Shown piece by piece: positions 48,131 through 60,000 of a stretch of DNA of 60,000 nucleotides. Origin of the DNA: Tubiluchus corallicola (Eukaryota > Priapulida > Priapulimorpha > Priapulimorphida > Tubiluchidae); contig JAQGDQ010000057.1 in the NCBI GenBank assembly GCA_030141605.1, positions 560,001-620,000 on the forward strand, read 5' to 3'. Positions within the stretch are counted from its first letter, which is position 1. Every line of letters begins with the position of its first letter. Both the position numbers and the translations under genes were made by a program. The notes beneath the pieces are model-generated. The model ran no database searches and had not been told where the DNA came from. It saw only the letters and a program-made list of their open reading frames with translations.

Positions 48131-51100
48131 AAAGCGTTTGATGATCACTCAAACGTAACAAGAGGTGTAAAACGTTAAATTTATTTATAAATAAAGCATT
48201 AGCTGCGGATGGACGGCTCTGTAAAGTAGAAGGTCAATTTTCACAATGAACCAATAAATATCTAATAGCAACGGATTTTAAACTATTGAAACAAGTGGAT
48301 TTTATTCAGTCTGGTGAGATGAATGCACTAGTCAGCAATGCCTTTCAGACATTCGGAAAACATCTATAAGCCGATATTTTGCCGTGTAGAGTTAAAACAG
48401 GCAGCCAACGGTAGATTGAAACGGAGACTTCTAAATAAATCTGTCACTCTTAACACTTTTCTTCTGTTGTTGCTGTCATGACGGTGTTGCGTGGCAACTA
48501 CAAGCAAAGCCTGGTCAGCATGTTCAACTGAACAAAGTCAACAAATGCATTCCAATATTTCTAATATTAAATGTAGGATAAATACTAATACTAGTTTGAG
48601 TGTTACTGCTTAAAGCAAATGATATCATATTAGTATATGAATTCTATTTCTCTGGACATGTATTCATTTCATTTCTTCACCTTTTAACTGTAGCCTTTTA
48701 CCTCAAGTTGCCGCTGGCCTTGTATGACGCAATCTGTATAAAAAAACATACAGGCACCACCAGTACCCTACATGGAACCGCAAACATTATAAGAATGCAC
48801 CACCCTCATAAAGCGGCAAAACGCATCTCATGACGAGCAACACCATCATACAATCAGGAACTGCAGCACTCGCAACACAACAGCAAACCATAACAGTCTT
48901 TTCTAGGCATGTCCACAGCAGAAATTTTCATCAAATTTAAATCACAGCAGTCATATCAACGTCAAGTGTCATTCCCACTGATGGTGTTTGACACTTTGCT
49001 AATAACCAGTCCCGTAAAATCATCCTGTGAAATCCCTATAACAACTGCAAGAGCAACGAGAAAGCAGCAGAGATGTGCGGAAATTAAATCTTAAAGCGGC
49101 GGAGCCTGCGCGACACCCCCCCCCGTCGTCCACTCTAAAATAATAGTGCAAGCAAGAACTGGACATAAGTATGACAAAAAGAAGTGAAAAAAGCGCTTAA
49201 GTGATTGCAATGCGTTGCGAATACATTAACAGTCGGCAGATGGCACTAGCATCGCCGCTTCTAAAACGAGACAATGTACTAGCTCATGCATGGAACCAGA
49301 AATACGCATTTGTATGCGGTTTAGAACTGACCAAAGTACAATAGCTAAGTGGTCAATGTGTATGGCTACCGACTAACTTAAGCAACCAATTTTGTTTATC
49401 AAATGGAAGGGGAACATCAAGAAAATGTCTCTGGGCGGTTATACCTGCCACAGTTTACATTGATGAGAAGGAATGGATAGTTTGTATACATATCTGAACA
49501 CGGTTAAGCTAACTCTGTCGTTGCAGTTAAAAAACTTTCATTAATTAATAATGAACAATATCTAGTCCTGCCATCTAGATTATATTTGCATTAATTAGCC
49601 TTGCTGGCTCAAAAAGCAGCAATCCAGTAACGTGCATGTCCACCATTCTTGCTGCATGTGGATTGTGTGGAGAGTGGAGACTTCTTTTAGCCAAAAACAC
49701 GTATATTCCCATATTTAAACCGTGTAATAAAAATTGCTTATAAACTACACGCTCAATACGCCAAGCAAGGTAAGCTTTTAAATTTGCCATTGTAGGATTG
49801 GATGCATACAAGTACAAACAAATTACAAACACATGTTTAGGTCACAAATAAGAAGTTCCGAAAAACAACTTATTTATATATTCTGTTGTTTCCAGCCTTC
49901 ATAATTTAACGTGGTAAAGAGCTGGAAGAATATATGGTAAATAACAAAAGATTTTTTCTAAGGGCTTGGGTAAATTGCATCAGATTGGGAGAAGAAAGCA
50001 AACAAAGTACAAAATGCAATATCATTAATTAATACTTGTATTGGCCGAAAACCAGAAAAATTAAGTAAATCTAAGCCTTAGATAATTAACTAATAACAAT
50101 TTTAGGTTTATTTGCAAAATCTCTTAGTGGTCGAGCCAACAGGCAGGCAACTTGAAGACAGCACGCAAGGAGAATAAAATGATAGTGATTTGGAAGCAAT
50201 TTGTATCTATTTTCACACTGGGATGGTGTCAAATGTTAATTGGCACGCTAAACTTTCATTGCAGGGAGAGGTGTGATAGCTCTAGTGACCAAATTATCTG
50301 ATATTTGAGGATATTAATTGCTGAAGACGCACCATAAAGTTGTTATAGCATCACTGAAGGCAAGGTGACATGCGATTCAATTAAGGTGTACTTTCAAATA
50401 GATCACGTATGCTAGACATTTAAAATCAGAAACTGGATATAAATCATCAGTCTGCTGCAACTATTCTGTGTAAATTTTTAGCTTTATGTAACTACAGTTA
50501 ACAACAAGTATTGATTAATTAATTAATTAACTGATTGATTATAATTTTATGTCGGATAAAAAAAGTCCATATAAAATACAATACACAAAAACGGTGAAAT
50601 TAAAATTGCTTAAGTAAAGTATAATTGCTAAAAATAATGATTAAATTAATAGTATGGTGTACTACAACTATTATAGGATACTACACAATTTAAAAATCTA
50701 CGAATGAAAAATGCAATTTTGTTAACTTGTATGCTTAATATACTTGACGGAACAAAATCTGGCATCTCAGCTGATTTGAAATTTCAAAATATTAGCGTTT
50801 TAATAGCAGTAATTAGCTGATCAGCTGTACGTTTCCAGAATTCAACCCTTTAATTGCAGAGAAGCAACAGAAGGCGTTTCCACGATAGTATAACTGGTAA
50901 ATGGCACATCCTTCAATACCCAAAACATAAGTATACAATAGGTCCATCTCTGACATGCCTACATATGATGAAAAATATCTATACAGGATTTGTAGAAAAA
51001 TGCGACAAGGTGACTGAAAACGTTCTTGATATGACGTTTAATAATAAAAATCGAAATGTATGATGTATTACAGTCTTCAGAAGACACAATAATGAACTGT

Positions 51101-51269
51101 CTCGATGATTTCAACAAGTGGTACCATCTTAAAATGGTATAATGAAGTCATTCACGACACTGAATATTAAAAACGAAAATTTTATTAAGTTTGTGAAGTT
51201 AAATGACGTTAACTTTATTATTTTCGAACTGTTACAGTAAATGAACAAGTTTGCTACATGATTTCGAAT

Positions 51270-51290
51270 CCCGGCCTGGTAAGTTCATAA
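51270..51290 (+). other. Isolated tRNA B-box-like sequence
   Basis: GATTTCGAATCCCGGCC resembles a tRNA T-arm/B box, but no A box precedes it at tRNA spacing. It may be a 5'-truncated SINE or chance. Confidence 0.2.
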
Positions 51291-51919
51291 AAGTGCAATA
51301 AATTATTGATAATGCAAGTGGCCAATCGCTGAGTGAGTCAGACAAATGTACCCAATCACCTGTTGAATAAGAGAGCTAATAAACAACATGAATCAAATTC
51401 TTCCTAGCTGCCCGAAAGAGTTGCTTGCTTATTATACGTAAAAAGCGTCTCCATTCCAATAAAGCATGCGCCGTTAAAGACGCGATGCAAACCTGATTAA
51501 ACGTCTGAAGAGGGGTAAATTAAGTTAAGGGCGAGAAGAGAGAGAATAAATCATGGCAGCTCACTGCTCGTTAACTCAATTAGTATTCTGGGTAATTTAT
51601 CAGTACACACACAACCGCCGGCCATTAATAACAATTAATGCTAGATCCAAGTCGGTGAACGAGGGAAGCGGAGAGACATTAATGTGAAGCCGGCGCAAAA
51701 ACGTGCCCACGTAAAGCGGACTAGCCAATTAAAATGGCTCAATATCGTCACGTGCTATAGTAATTCAAGGTACGATAAATTTTAAACCATGTACAAGAAA
51801 GTAGACAGGAAAAAACGATACGCATGTGTCAAGTGTAACCAAGCTGCTCTTAAGAACTGCCTGTTGACAATACTCTTTCTTCGGCGCTGGTAAACTTTCA
51901 TAAGTGTAGAGAAAACAAA

Positions 51920-52024
51920 CTACATCATGTGACAAGTAATGATGTGCAACAATACTACATCATGTGACAAGCAATGATGTGCAACAATACTACATCATGT
52001 GACAAGCAATGATGTGCAACAATA
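51920..52024. repeat. Three tandem copies of a 35-bp unit
   Basis: The unit starts CTACATCATGTGACAAG and ends GATGTGCAACAATA. Copies two and three are identical, and copy one differs by a single base. A fourth copy begins (CTACAT) and then diverges. Confidence 0.95.
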
Positions 52025-55000
52025 CTACATTTTATCGCTGCAAAAAACTGAATTTCTGTTTTATGTGGGTTTTGTACGAATTGGTTTCAAAGCAAAATTA
52101 TTAAACAAAATCAAAGTGAATTAAATCAAAGCCCTTCTGTCAACGATCTTACAGTTATTAGTATCAATAATTCATGAACTTAACTGACTATAACTGAATA
52201 CAAGCCCGTATTCACTACATCAGTCTTTGTGACATCCTAAATGAAGTAACTGCTGCTAGTTCAGTGCGCCTCCTCCAAAATGCAGTCCAAGTGTGCAGTT
52301 TAGGAATTAATTATATCCACTGAAACTCAAACGATTTATACTCGAATCTTTTCAAGAAAACAAAAACGGTATACTACTGCTAAGAAATTTGCTTTGTCTA
52401 GCAGTGTCTTGTAAAGTTACTAATGTTAAGGGTGCTGCCTTCCAGGACCGATATGACAGTCTTTCAATAAAAGACCGCAGCTCCAACTGGGCAACTTCAC
52501 TAAATCTGTGGCCTGCGAACTATCGCCAACGCTTACTGCTATACTTTCAAAGAGGCTGACGTCGCAAATTGAATTACGTTCGTTAATCGCGCTGGCGACG
52601 ATGGTAAAGCATGTAGTGTTACACGAACGTATCCCGGGAGCACAGTAATAAACAATGCACAGAGCATAAAAGAAATGTGTCCCTTCTGACGCTTAAGTCA
52701 GAGTGATGGCTCAATTCACCAAGAACCTGCTGGTTCCTGAAAAACTGCAAATGGACGGGCAGAGACATGAAGCATTTAACAGGATTATGCAAAAGCAGAT
52801 GAAAGCAACGCATATGAGGCCATTCAGAAAGCAAAAATATTGCTGTATACACTATCATTTTTGTGTGCCAACAATGTAGTGCAATGTGTTCCTCCTTAAA
52901 GCTTCGGCAGGAATATTCAAGAAGTCCATATAACATGTTGCTCAGCCTCCGACTTTCCGGACAGGTTCTTACCGCAACAACCATTGCAATCGCTTAAGAG
53001 CAAAAGTTTAATTTCTAGCACATGACAACATAATCCTCATACTCAAAAATAATTACCACATTTCGTTCTGAAAAACCGTTCAGACATTGCACGCATTAAT
53101 TGGCGCTAGAAAATAGATTAATCTGAGATTATCAGGGCAGTTAACAAGATCAAATATTATTACTTTGCTGGAAATTTCGCACAGTCACCATCAGCAAACC
53201 TATTATTTTGCAGCTTAGTTCGGTGGCCTCAAATTTCTAATTACATTTACTGAAAAAACGACAATTCCCGAGGTGGGATGTTTAATGAACTTCAGTCAAC
53301 GTTCAATAATCACGAACATGCAATGCAATAAATACTTATATACTTATATAAGTGCCTAAGGAAGAACAGCATAAATATAATTTCTAAGTAGTATGATAAT
53401 TACAATGGTAAAACAATAAACAATGTCAGACCTGACACGATTGGACAATGTTTGGACACGATTGCGTATTGCTCCAAAAAGTTCCATTATGTGGAAGAAA
53501 TTTACTTCACCGAGTAACATGTCTTTCGCGAGCAGGTTTTATCGTTATAATGAGCTGACAGCATAAAAGAGTCCGGACAATTTATAATGGAAAATGGATA
53601 AATTATAAAAGTGAGCATGTTTACTTGTACGCGGCAGCATAATGCACACCCAGTATTTTATTTACATTTCAGGACACACTCGGTTATACAGGAAACAAGA
53701 CTTAGTAATTACTATAGGCACTGAATCAGTCAGCTGGGACGTCAGCAAGTGTCTGCAACTTCAAAGCCGCTAAAACGTGTTAGTCCTAATCAATTTAGGG
53801 ATCCGGCAGGACCCAGAAGGAAACAGCAAATATTAGAAAACACCTACCAACACTGCATATAAGAAGAACAAGTGTCACACAGGGAGGTCTCAACCCGATC
53901 AAAGACCATTACCATATTTATGGCTTCTTCACAGAGATAAATCCCTCGAGCTTCAGCACAGAAGAGAGCCTATACAGTATTCAAGATAGTTTCGTTCAAA
54001 GCACTTATTCACAAACTACCAGTAACAGGGACAAATTAGTTCCTTTACAGTAGTGTTTAGTACGCAGAACCAATTTATCTTCTTGATCTCCAGTTTCAAA
54101 CACCAAAATTGTTGTTACTCTCCACAGTCGAAAAACAGTTAATCAGAATCAGGAAGAGATACCCAGACAGCAAGGACTATAAAGAAGAGACCCAAGATAT
54201 GATAAGAAAAAGTAAAAAACAGCTTTTACTGCCCAGTTATTGCAGACGCTATCAAAGAGGATATAATAAAGAAGAAAAAGCTATTATAGTGCAGCTCTGT
54301 AACACGCACGTAGATAACCAGTGATAACAGAATGCAAATAAAACTGTGAAAGTTGAGTACCGTTACTAAAAACTGAGAAATACTAGTCACCTAAGGCTGT
54401 CTATCTGCGACACAATCTATCCGCTATAATGTGTGACAGTACAGGTAAGGAAAATCGAATTTACAGAGAAGACTGACAGATGGACAGGCAAATCAGAGAA
54501 AGATTTGCTCAGTGAGCACTAAAAAATTCATATCAGTAATACGATGGGCTACAATGTATAAATACAAAACACCTTGTATGGCTATTAAGCACTTAAGCAA
54601 CAATTAAGCATCAGGTCTCTTCAAAAGAAACAAAAAAAACGCACTTCCGGGAGGCATGGAAGCCAAACGCCTCCTTACTTAACTGATCAATGCACCGGAC
54701 GAGTATTCATTATATTTACTATAGCTTCATTTTCAGGCTTCAGCTCTGACTAAGCAGCTTACTGGCCAGTTGAGTAGTCATTCCCCAGTGACAGTGTTTG
54801 CACACACAGACACACACTTTATCATGCAGATTAAACTGGACACGGTTTTAGTGATGCAGTCCACTAATGAAGACCCTGCTCGGCCGCTCACTAGCAGAAT
54901 ATTGACATGGAAATGCAGTTGAGGCTGAAATGTTCTGTCAAGAGAACGTACAATGGTTACCTACCCTGGTACAATAAGTCTTGTACGGTAAAGTTCTGGC

Positions 55001-58000
55001 TAAAAGTAACTAACGGACAACATCAATTGCTTTTCTGTAACTTGCTGTGCACTGTGAACCTCTAATTAGTAGGTTTTGCATTTTGATTTACAAACTAACT
55101 GTAGAAAGCAAATAAAAAGCAAATAGAGGCATTCGACTACTTTTTATTTAGTCATAGTTTTCGTACCTTGATATTAGCACATTTAGAGATTTATTTTACT
55201 GATATTCCTTGTTTTGATAATCATAATTTTTCTGTTAACCACGAGACTGGATTTTAAAAATTTTAGGCACAGATGAGCAAGCCATTAAATTTTGTCGATT
55301 TCTCGATTTCATGGAAAAGATTTACCAAAAAACCAGTAATTGGAGTTTCTTTTTAAAAAACAACGATTCGGTTGCACTTAAAAAGCGATAAAATACGAAT
55401 GTGGAACCAGAAAAATAGAATTATTACAATTAGTTTGCTAGTGATAGAGAAAGTTACCGTTTGCTATTGCGATTATGGTATAACACCACAGCATACTGTC
55501 ATTATATTACTGTTTGTTGACGAAACATTATACAATACAATGTACATAAAAAATCACACAACATACAAAGCATCCCAACACTTGGGTATAATCGTCATAA
55601 TTATTGAGACAGTTAAAAGAAACAATGGAGGTTAAACGGTAAACAATATTTGCACGTTTACTGCAAATATGATACCGCAAAGGTAATATAATTACAGTAA
55701 TGTGCTTTTGCTATTAATTTCATTGACATGAGAAAACAGGCTATGTCTTAAATCATTATAATAGTTACTTTCAAGAATTAAATGCTTTTCATCATCAGTT
55801 TTTTTTATCTTTACAAAAGTGGCATAGTCTGCTGTTAAGAAGAATTTCATGTTTGGTGTGTCGGCTTTTCTCAATAAGGAGGTTGTGTGAACTTTGTAAA
55901 GTTTGCTCTTTGAACGGGATTTTTTTATTAGCAATAGGTATTTTTCTTCTATGAACTCGCTTTTAAACGTGGAATAAGTTCGTAATTTATTCTCTTCGTT
56001 AACGTTTTTACCAGTTTCTTTGCATAATTTGCTTCCAGTAATTTGCATAACTGGTTTGCAGTTTTGATTTCAGTAATTTAATAAATTGTTTGGGCCTAAT
56101 GGACTCTGTATTTTGAGCCTCCGAAATATGTAATACTGTTATCTATGCATGATTGGTGTTTGTGGAACATGCCTTGGTGCCAGGTCTAAAAGATATTTTC
56201 GAGTTCAACGTAAAACTCTTCTATCTGTTCTGTAATGTTCTATCTGTACCGCTAATTGAAACATTGTTCTGAATGTAGCAATTGCGAAAACAACATTCAA
56301 TGTGCCGCAAGTTTTGTTGACGATATTATAAGAAAATAACGAAATCAAATGAAAATTTACACAGTGATGTAAGGGCACTTATGTATAAACACCAAAATGT
56401 TATTCCCTTAGATTTTTCTAAAGATGCAAAAATTTTAAAACAACAAATAAAAAAAACAAATGTACTAGTTGAACTAGTAAGGGCGGCCTGGTTCTAGTGT
56501 TGGAAGTCATATCCCAAAAACCACCCGATTTGCTTCACTCCTCTGCCAGAGCAGTCTTGCAATCACTGACAACATCAGCTGCCAGCTCTTAATTTGATCA
56601 ACTGTGGATTCATATCCAGCAACTCACCAACAAAGTCTGATAGTTTGAAATGGCATTCATGAAGTTGAGCTGAGAGCTTTTCAATACAATGCACAGAATC
56701 GATATGTTGTGTGTACATTATACATTGACGGATAGAGCCATGATAGCAATGCATGTGATACCATCATGTGCCATCATATCAGAAACTTAGACGAAAGTAA
56801 AGAACAATTATAGTATAATGTGTTTTTGTCTTCAGCGAAGCCCAAAACCTTACAGTGGGTGTCGTAGGGGTCATGAAGTGGAGGATGAGCAAAGAGAATT
56901 GTAAAATTGAGACCAAAGATCAAGGCAAGTTCTATGAAAGTCAGGTTTAAATGGCGGTGTTTGGAACTGAGTGAGAGGTAATGAAGGGTGTATTAATACA
57001 TGGTGCTGAATTGGTTCCTCAGATGAAGAACAGAGGTGAGTATATTTTGTCTTAAGTTGGAACATATGAACAACAAACATAAGCTATGAAGCTTTTACAA
57101 TCGACTGATAAAGAATACATAAAAATACAAGATAAAAGTATACCCCTAAAACATTCATCCTATAAAAAAAATCTATAGAAGTTAATTTGATGTTAAAACA
57201 AGACTTAACGTAAATTACATGGAATATACAGAAAGACAATATAGGCAAAATTTCGCATAATATTGTACATAATTACAAAAAGAACACGTACAAGCCTCAC
57301 GATTCCATGACAGTAACAGTTTCTTGGCAACTATTTAGAGTAGATATTGTAATGGAACTTTGTTAAGTGGTCAAATACCGAACAAATGGTAGTCCTAAAA
57401 CAGAACGACTTGTCTAAGTTAACCCCATAGCAGAACACCAACAAAAATGCATGTAATTGATGAAATACGCTACCATAAGTCAAACAATGCATCTAAAAGA
57501 ACTTTACAACGTAAAAGCAGTGATGAATTGGGTAACCACATTTGGAAAACAGGTAGTTCAAAATCAAAAGTCACTTTTGTGAAAATCCAAAAAGCGAGGT
57601 AAATAAAGTATGCCGACGCAGGTTGATGGAAATCAATGTGGATCTCCATTCATCTCGAGCGGCAAACAAAAGGTGAAAATGTTACCTCCTGCTGAGAACT
57701 GTTGGTAGTTAGCAGTGCAACTGCAGAGGCAGTGACGTTTTTCATTAAATCTTGCAAACAGCCCATAAAGCTGTCTAGGAATAGCCTTGCCTGGCTGAGT
57801 AAATTTACAGTGATCAAGACAGGCCGGGACAATTTGTTTTAATAAAGCTGTAAACGTTTATGGCTTCAGTGTAAAAACTGCAAGCGCTGGCTTCTTCCGC
57901 TAGATTTCTTCGAGTGGTACTAGAAAGTAAAATAACAGCTCCCCATGACGTATATCAGAGCCCTGACAAGCGGGTGCCTTTGATAGCTAGAGTGTAGAAA

Positions 58001-60000
58001 TGACAATAAAATGCACAGTAGAGCATAACTGCATTTGGACCCAACCAGTTGTCTGGTAGTGGACACATATACGTGCTGTTATTCTGTACTTACTTGTTGT
58101 AGCAAATACAGGGCGAGCAGTCACTGATATCGAGAATGGTCCTGTTAAGCGGTGTGCTCATCATAAAAGGTTGTGTGAAATAAAAAACAGTTCTGATAGA
58201 GATAAAACAGTTCTGATTTAGCATTTTCCAAACATATTGTTCTAAAACATAAACAAATAACAAAAAAACGCAGAACACTCTAATTAAACTGAAATTTTTT
58301 TCACTTCCTAACGAGCTATAGAAATAATATTATTTGGCAAACGGACAGCCATCTAGAGTTTCTATATTCTTCTAAAACAGGAAGTATTAGAACCAGAGAG
58401 AAGCTCAATCACTTCGACAAAACGCATGCGTGGTCGCCTTATACAGCACACATAAACCTCTAAATACCCGTGCGGCTAAAGTATGTGCGAATATGCCCTA
58501 AGATTAACGCAATAATGTCATCGTTGTAAACAAAAAGAAATATTCAACAACACAAATTCAATTTGAGTAAATAAAATGTTTGAAGGCACTTAAATCTTAC
58601 CTACAATCTTAGACCTTGAGCACACCGCGTATGTGCTTTATTTAATAAGTTTGAAATATAGCTAAGTAATTAATCACTGATCGCAGACAAAATATCGTCA
58701 AACTATTCAGTACGTACCTTCATTGCTTGACTTGCTCTGTCTACAACATCTTTAATTAGAACAACATAAATACTTCGTCACTTTATCAATACTTTGTCAC
58801 GATCAAAATGGTGCATTGTTTTACAGAGAAATTATCTTAAAACGCTTGCTCATCGCAATATACATTCGTGAAACTCGCTTAAAGTAAATATACTTGCTCC
58901 AAATTCTTCAAATTTATCAGGAATTCTTGTGGCTAAGCCTAGCATTAGTCTGGGAATAAGTTAATGTCATTTTTAACTACTTTACATTTCGACAAAAATT
59001 TATAAAAACATAAAAAAAGAATGGAAAATTGGCCGGAATTTATTAACAGGTAGGTTTTTCGCAGTGCAGTGTGCTGCTTCCAATGATAGTGCTGACGACA
59101 GTCGTTGATCACTGAACTAGGTGCTTGTTTTTTCTTATCTCACAGCAAGATTTCTTTTACATTTATTAAAACTATGTCTACCCTATGTGCGTACACTACA
59201 GTACCTACAACAGACGTAAGGGGCACACTACAACAATATTCAAAAGTAACTTGTAAAAGCCCTTATAGGCATCTTAAAGATCATGATGTCTGAGGACTCA
59301 GCGCGATGACTAAGCTTATGTGTAAGAATTGATGCGCGCAGTAAAATCAATGTCGCTTTTAGATGTCTAAATACCAACTGTAAATAGAATTTGTTTGTCT
59401 AAAATTGCCTAAAATCGATTGTTGATCGCGATCAAGTTCAGTGACGTACAGTATTGTACTTTTGTTATGCCACTGAGAATCTTACGATTAAATTTTAAGG
59501 TTGGTTTAGAAACTGGCCATCAGTGAATTTTTCTTTTTGTACAAAACTACAAAAGATGATAGAAATTTGACCGACCCGTTTTTAGGGTAAATCTTCAAAC
59601 TGTTACGAGCCTCTCTGTTATATCTGCCACGAGAAGCACATTCTGCAATGACAGACTAATTTGGCATGTAGTCTCAGCAATAAAGATACCAAAAGTTTAG
59701 CACAAACAAAGAAAATAAACGACCAGCACTGTAGAGGGAGCAGCCTCATGATCGCCAACTTTTTTCCATAGGAACATTTTTCAGCGCTATATTCGAGTCT
59801 TTCTTTTTGCAGAGGAGTGAAAAACATGACTGCATAACCCGCCTCGCGCTGATTGGCATCATCAGTATCTCGTTTAACACGTTTTGCAGTCACAGTGCTG
59901 CACTAATCAACTACTATCTCCCAGGGTGAAACTTCCTCTGCTAATGCACTGTCTCTAGCAAGCTACTTATTACTCAGCGGGTCATGAAAATCGTCCAAAT

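Noticed and set aside
51920-52024. CRISPR-like array
   Set aside because: The 35-bp units are directly adjacent with no variable spacers, in a eukaryotic intronic or intergenic context, so this is a simple tandem repeat.
52619-52984. 121-residue minus-strand frame considered as a CPEB 5' exon
   Set aside because: It has no similarity to CPEB N-terminal regions, and its Cys/Leu/His-rich content looks like chance translation.
55692-56048. 118-residue Lys-rich minus-strand open frame
   Set aside because: The length is near what AT-rich DNA gives by chance in 60 kb, there is no recognisable motif, and no convincing splice or promoter context was seen.
57650-57832. Minus-strand frame ending CAGGAG|GTAACA considered as an exon
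   Set aside because: The donor is plausible but the peptide matches no known CPEB segment or other family that I recognise.

Overview
This window is nuclear DNA from an animal, most likely a bilaterian invertebrate. It is AT-rich, with short conserved exons separated by kilobase-scale GT-AG introns. It carries tRNA-derived SINEs, decayed non-LTR retrotransposons, several MITE families and long microsatellites. The phylum cannot be fixed from the sequence. Most long open frames here are not genes; the real genes had to be assembled exon by exon from family similarity, splice sites and phase.

Three conserved genes are recognisable. (1) Positions 1-5932, minus strand: the 5' end of MED14, the Mediator backbone subunit. 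Four coding exons (5781-5932, 3841-3867, 3472-3577, 658-752) join in phase, the second being only 27 nt, and the rest of the gene lies beyond the left edge. (2) Positions 8746-15513, plus strand: a complete RNF139 (TRC8) gene. Three coding exons join in phase into a 618-residue multi-membrane-span RING-H2 E3 ubiquitin ligase of the ER. (3) Position 22432 to at least 45810, minus strand: the 3' half of a CPEB2/3/4-type (Orb2-class) translational regulator. Seven exons give the end of the linker, both RRMs and the C-terminal ZZ zinc domain. The most upstream exon found is a 24-nt microexon coding RTYGRRRG, equivalent to the neuronally regulated B-region microexon of vertebrate CPEBs. The N-terminal exons were not found and may lie in 45.8-60 kb or beyond.

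MED14 and RNF139 are divergent, with 2.8 kb between their start codons that holds LINE debris in both orientations. RNF139 and CPEB converge on a 6.9-kb intergenic stretch. Beyond 31.2 kb the window is essentially one or two large CPEB introns filled with repeats: a 36-bp minisatellite, an internally deleted LINE, two SINE copies, a hAT element nested in a foldback, a GATA/GACA microsatellite, a CpG-rich MITE, and a 382-bp near-perfect palindrome with an AAT/ATT centre.

The observations most worth following up are: the CPEB microexon, whose 3' splice site overlaps UGCAUG and UGC motifs; a tandem array that has copied the end of a CPEB exon with its 5' splice site three times into the downstream intron; a 33-bp perfect-stem hairpin in a CPEB intron; and a minisatellite whose unit-to-unit differences fall almost entirely at third codon positions of one open frame.
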